A stretch of DNA of 6,498 nucleotides. It comes from Rhodospirillaceae bacterium (GTDB taxonomy: Bacteria > Pseudomonadota > Alphaproteobacteria > Rhodospirillales > Magnetospirillaceae). The stretch covers positions 1 to 6,498 of the forward strand of contig DUZC01000106.1 of assembly GCA_013349735.1 (NCBI GenBank). The letters run 5' to 3'. Of the stretch, positions 6,487 through 6,498 are shown piece after piece. Below the pieces are notes generated by a model. It was not told the origin of the DNA and searched no databases. It saw nothing but the letters and a program-made list of their open reading frames with translations. The stretch's first letter is position 1, and each line of letters begins with the position of its first letter. The position numbers were made by a program, and so were the translations under genes.

Positions 6487-6498
6487 AATGGGCTCAAG
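6472..6498 (+). CDS. Start of a further gene, possibly the type IVb prepilin (3' partial)
   Basis: Nine codons are visible, MVCRNNGLK, open to the window edge and preceded by a well-spaced AGGA. A short polar, basic N-terminus is compatible with a type IVb prepilin leader, and in R64 the prepilin gene pilS follows pilR. The cleavage site, the Glu5 and the hydrophobic helix that would prove this lie beyond the window. The frame stays open upstream to a TTG at 6448, after a stop at 6433, which would add eight residues. Identity is inferred from position only. Confidence 0.4.

Overview
The window holds a stretch of a type IVb pilus biogenesis operon of the kind first described for the thin pilus of conjugative plasmid R64. 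All genes lie on the + strand and are tightly packed. The order is pilN (outer-membrane secretin lipoprotein, 5' end cut off by the window), pilO (inner-membrane accessory protein), pilP (small periplasmic protein), pilQ (secretion ATPase), pilR (GspF-type inner-membrane platform protein), a small pilM-like membrane-anchored protein, and the first codons of another gene at the right edge that may be the prepilin (pilS).

The secretin and the lipobox point to a Gram-negative bacterium. Base composition is GC-rich through most of the window, with marked AT-rich patches at the pilQ/pilR and pilR/pilM junctions. A proteobacterium is very likely. I lean weakly towards an alphaproteobacterium, but nothing here fixes the taxon or says whether the replicon is a plasmid or a chromosome.

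Layout: pilN (to 1609) overlaps pilO by one base (TGATG). pilO (1609-2790) overlaps pilP (2780-3277) by 11 bases. pilQ (3284-4807) follows after 6 bases. A 31-base AT-rich gap leads to pilR (4839-5906), and 4 bases later the pilM-like gene starts at a TTG codon (5911-6384). An 87-base gap follows. It carries a possible promoter, and the left arm of an inverted repeat whose loop holds the ribosome binding site and ATG of the edge gene (6472 onward).

Together the genes describe one envelope-spanning machine. PilQ hydrolyses ATP in the cytoplasm and drives pilin assembly on the PilR platform. PilO, PilP and the PilM-like protein probably link the inner-membrane platform to the periplasm and secretin. 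PilN forms the outer-membrane channel through which the fibre leaves. Prepilin peptidase, lytic transglycosylase, tip adhesin and any shufflon are not in view. I see no RNA genes, CRISPR arrays or insertion sequences. The system is a known type; the points worth a second look are the displaced pilM-like gene, the unusual zinc-site spacing in PilQ, three different stop codons in a row after pilQ, and the structured start of the edge gene.
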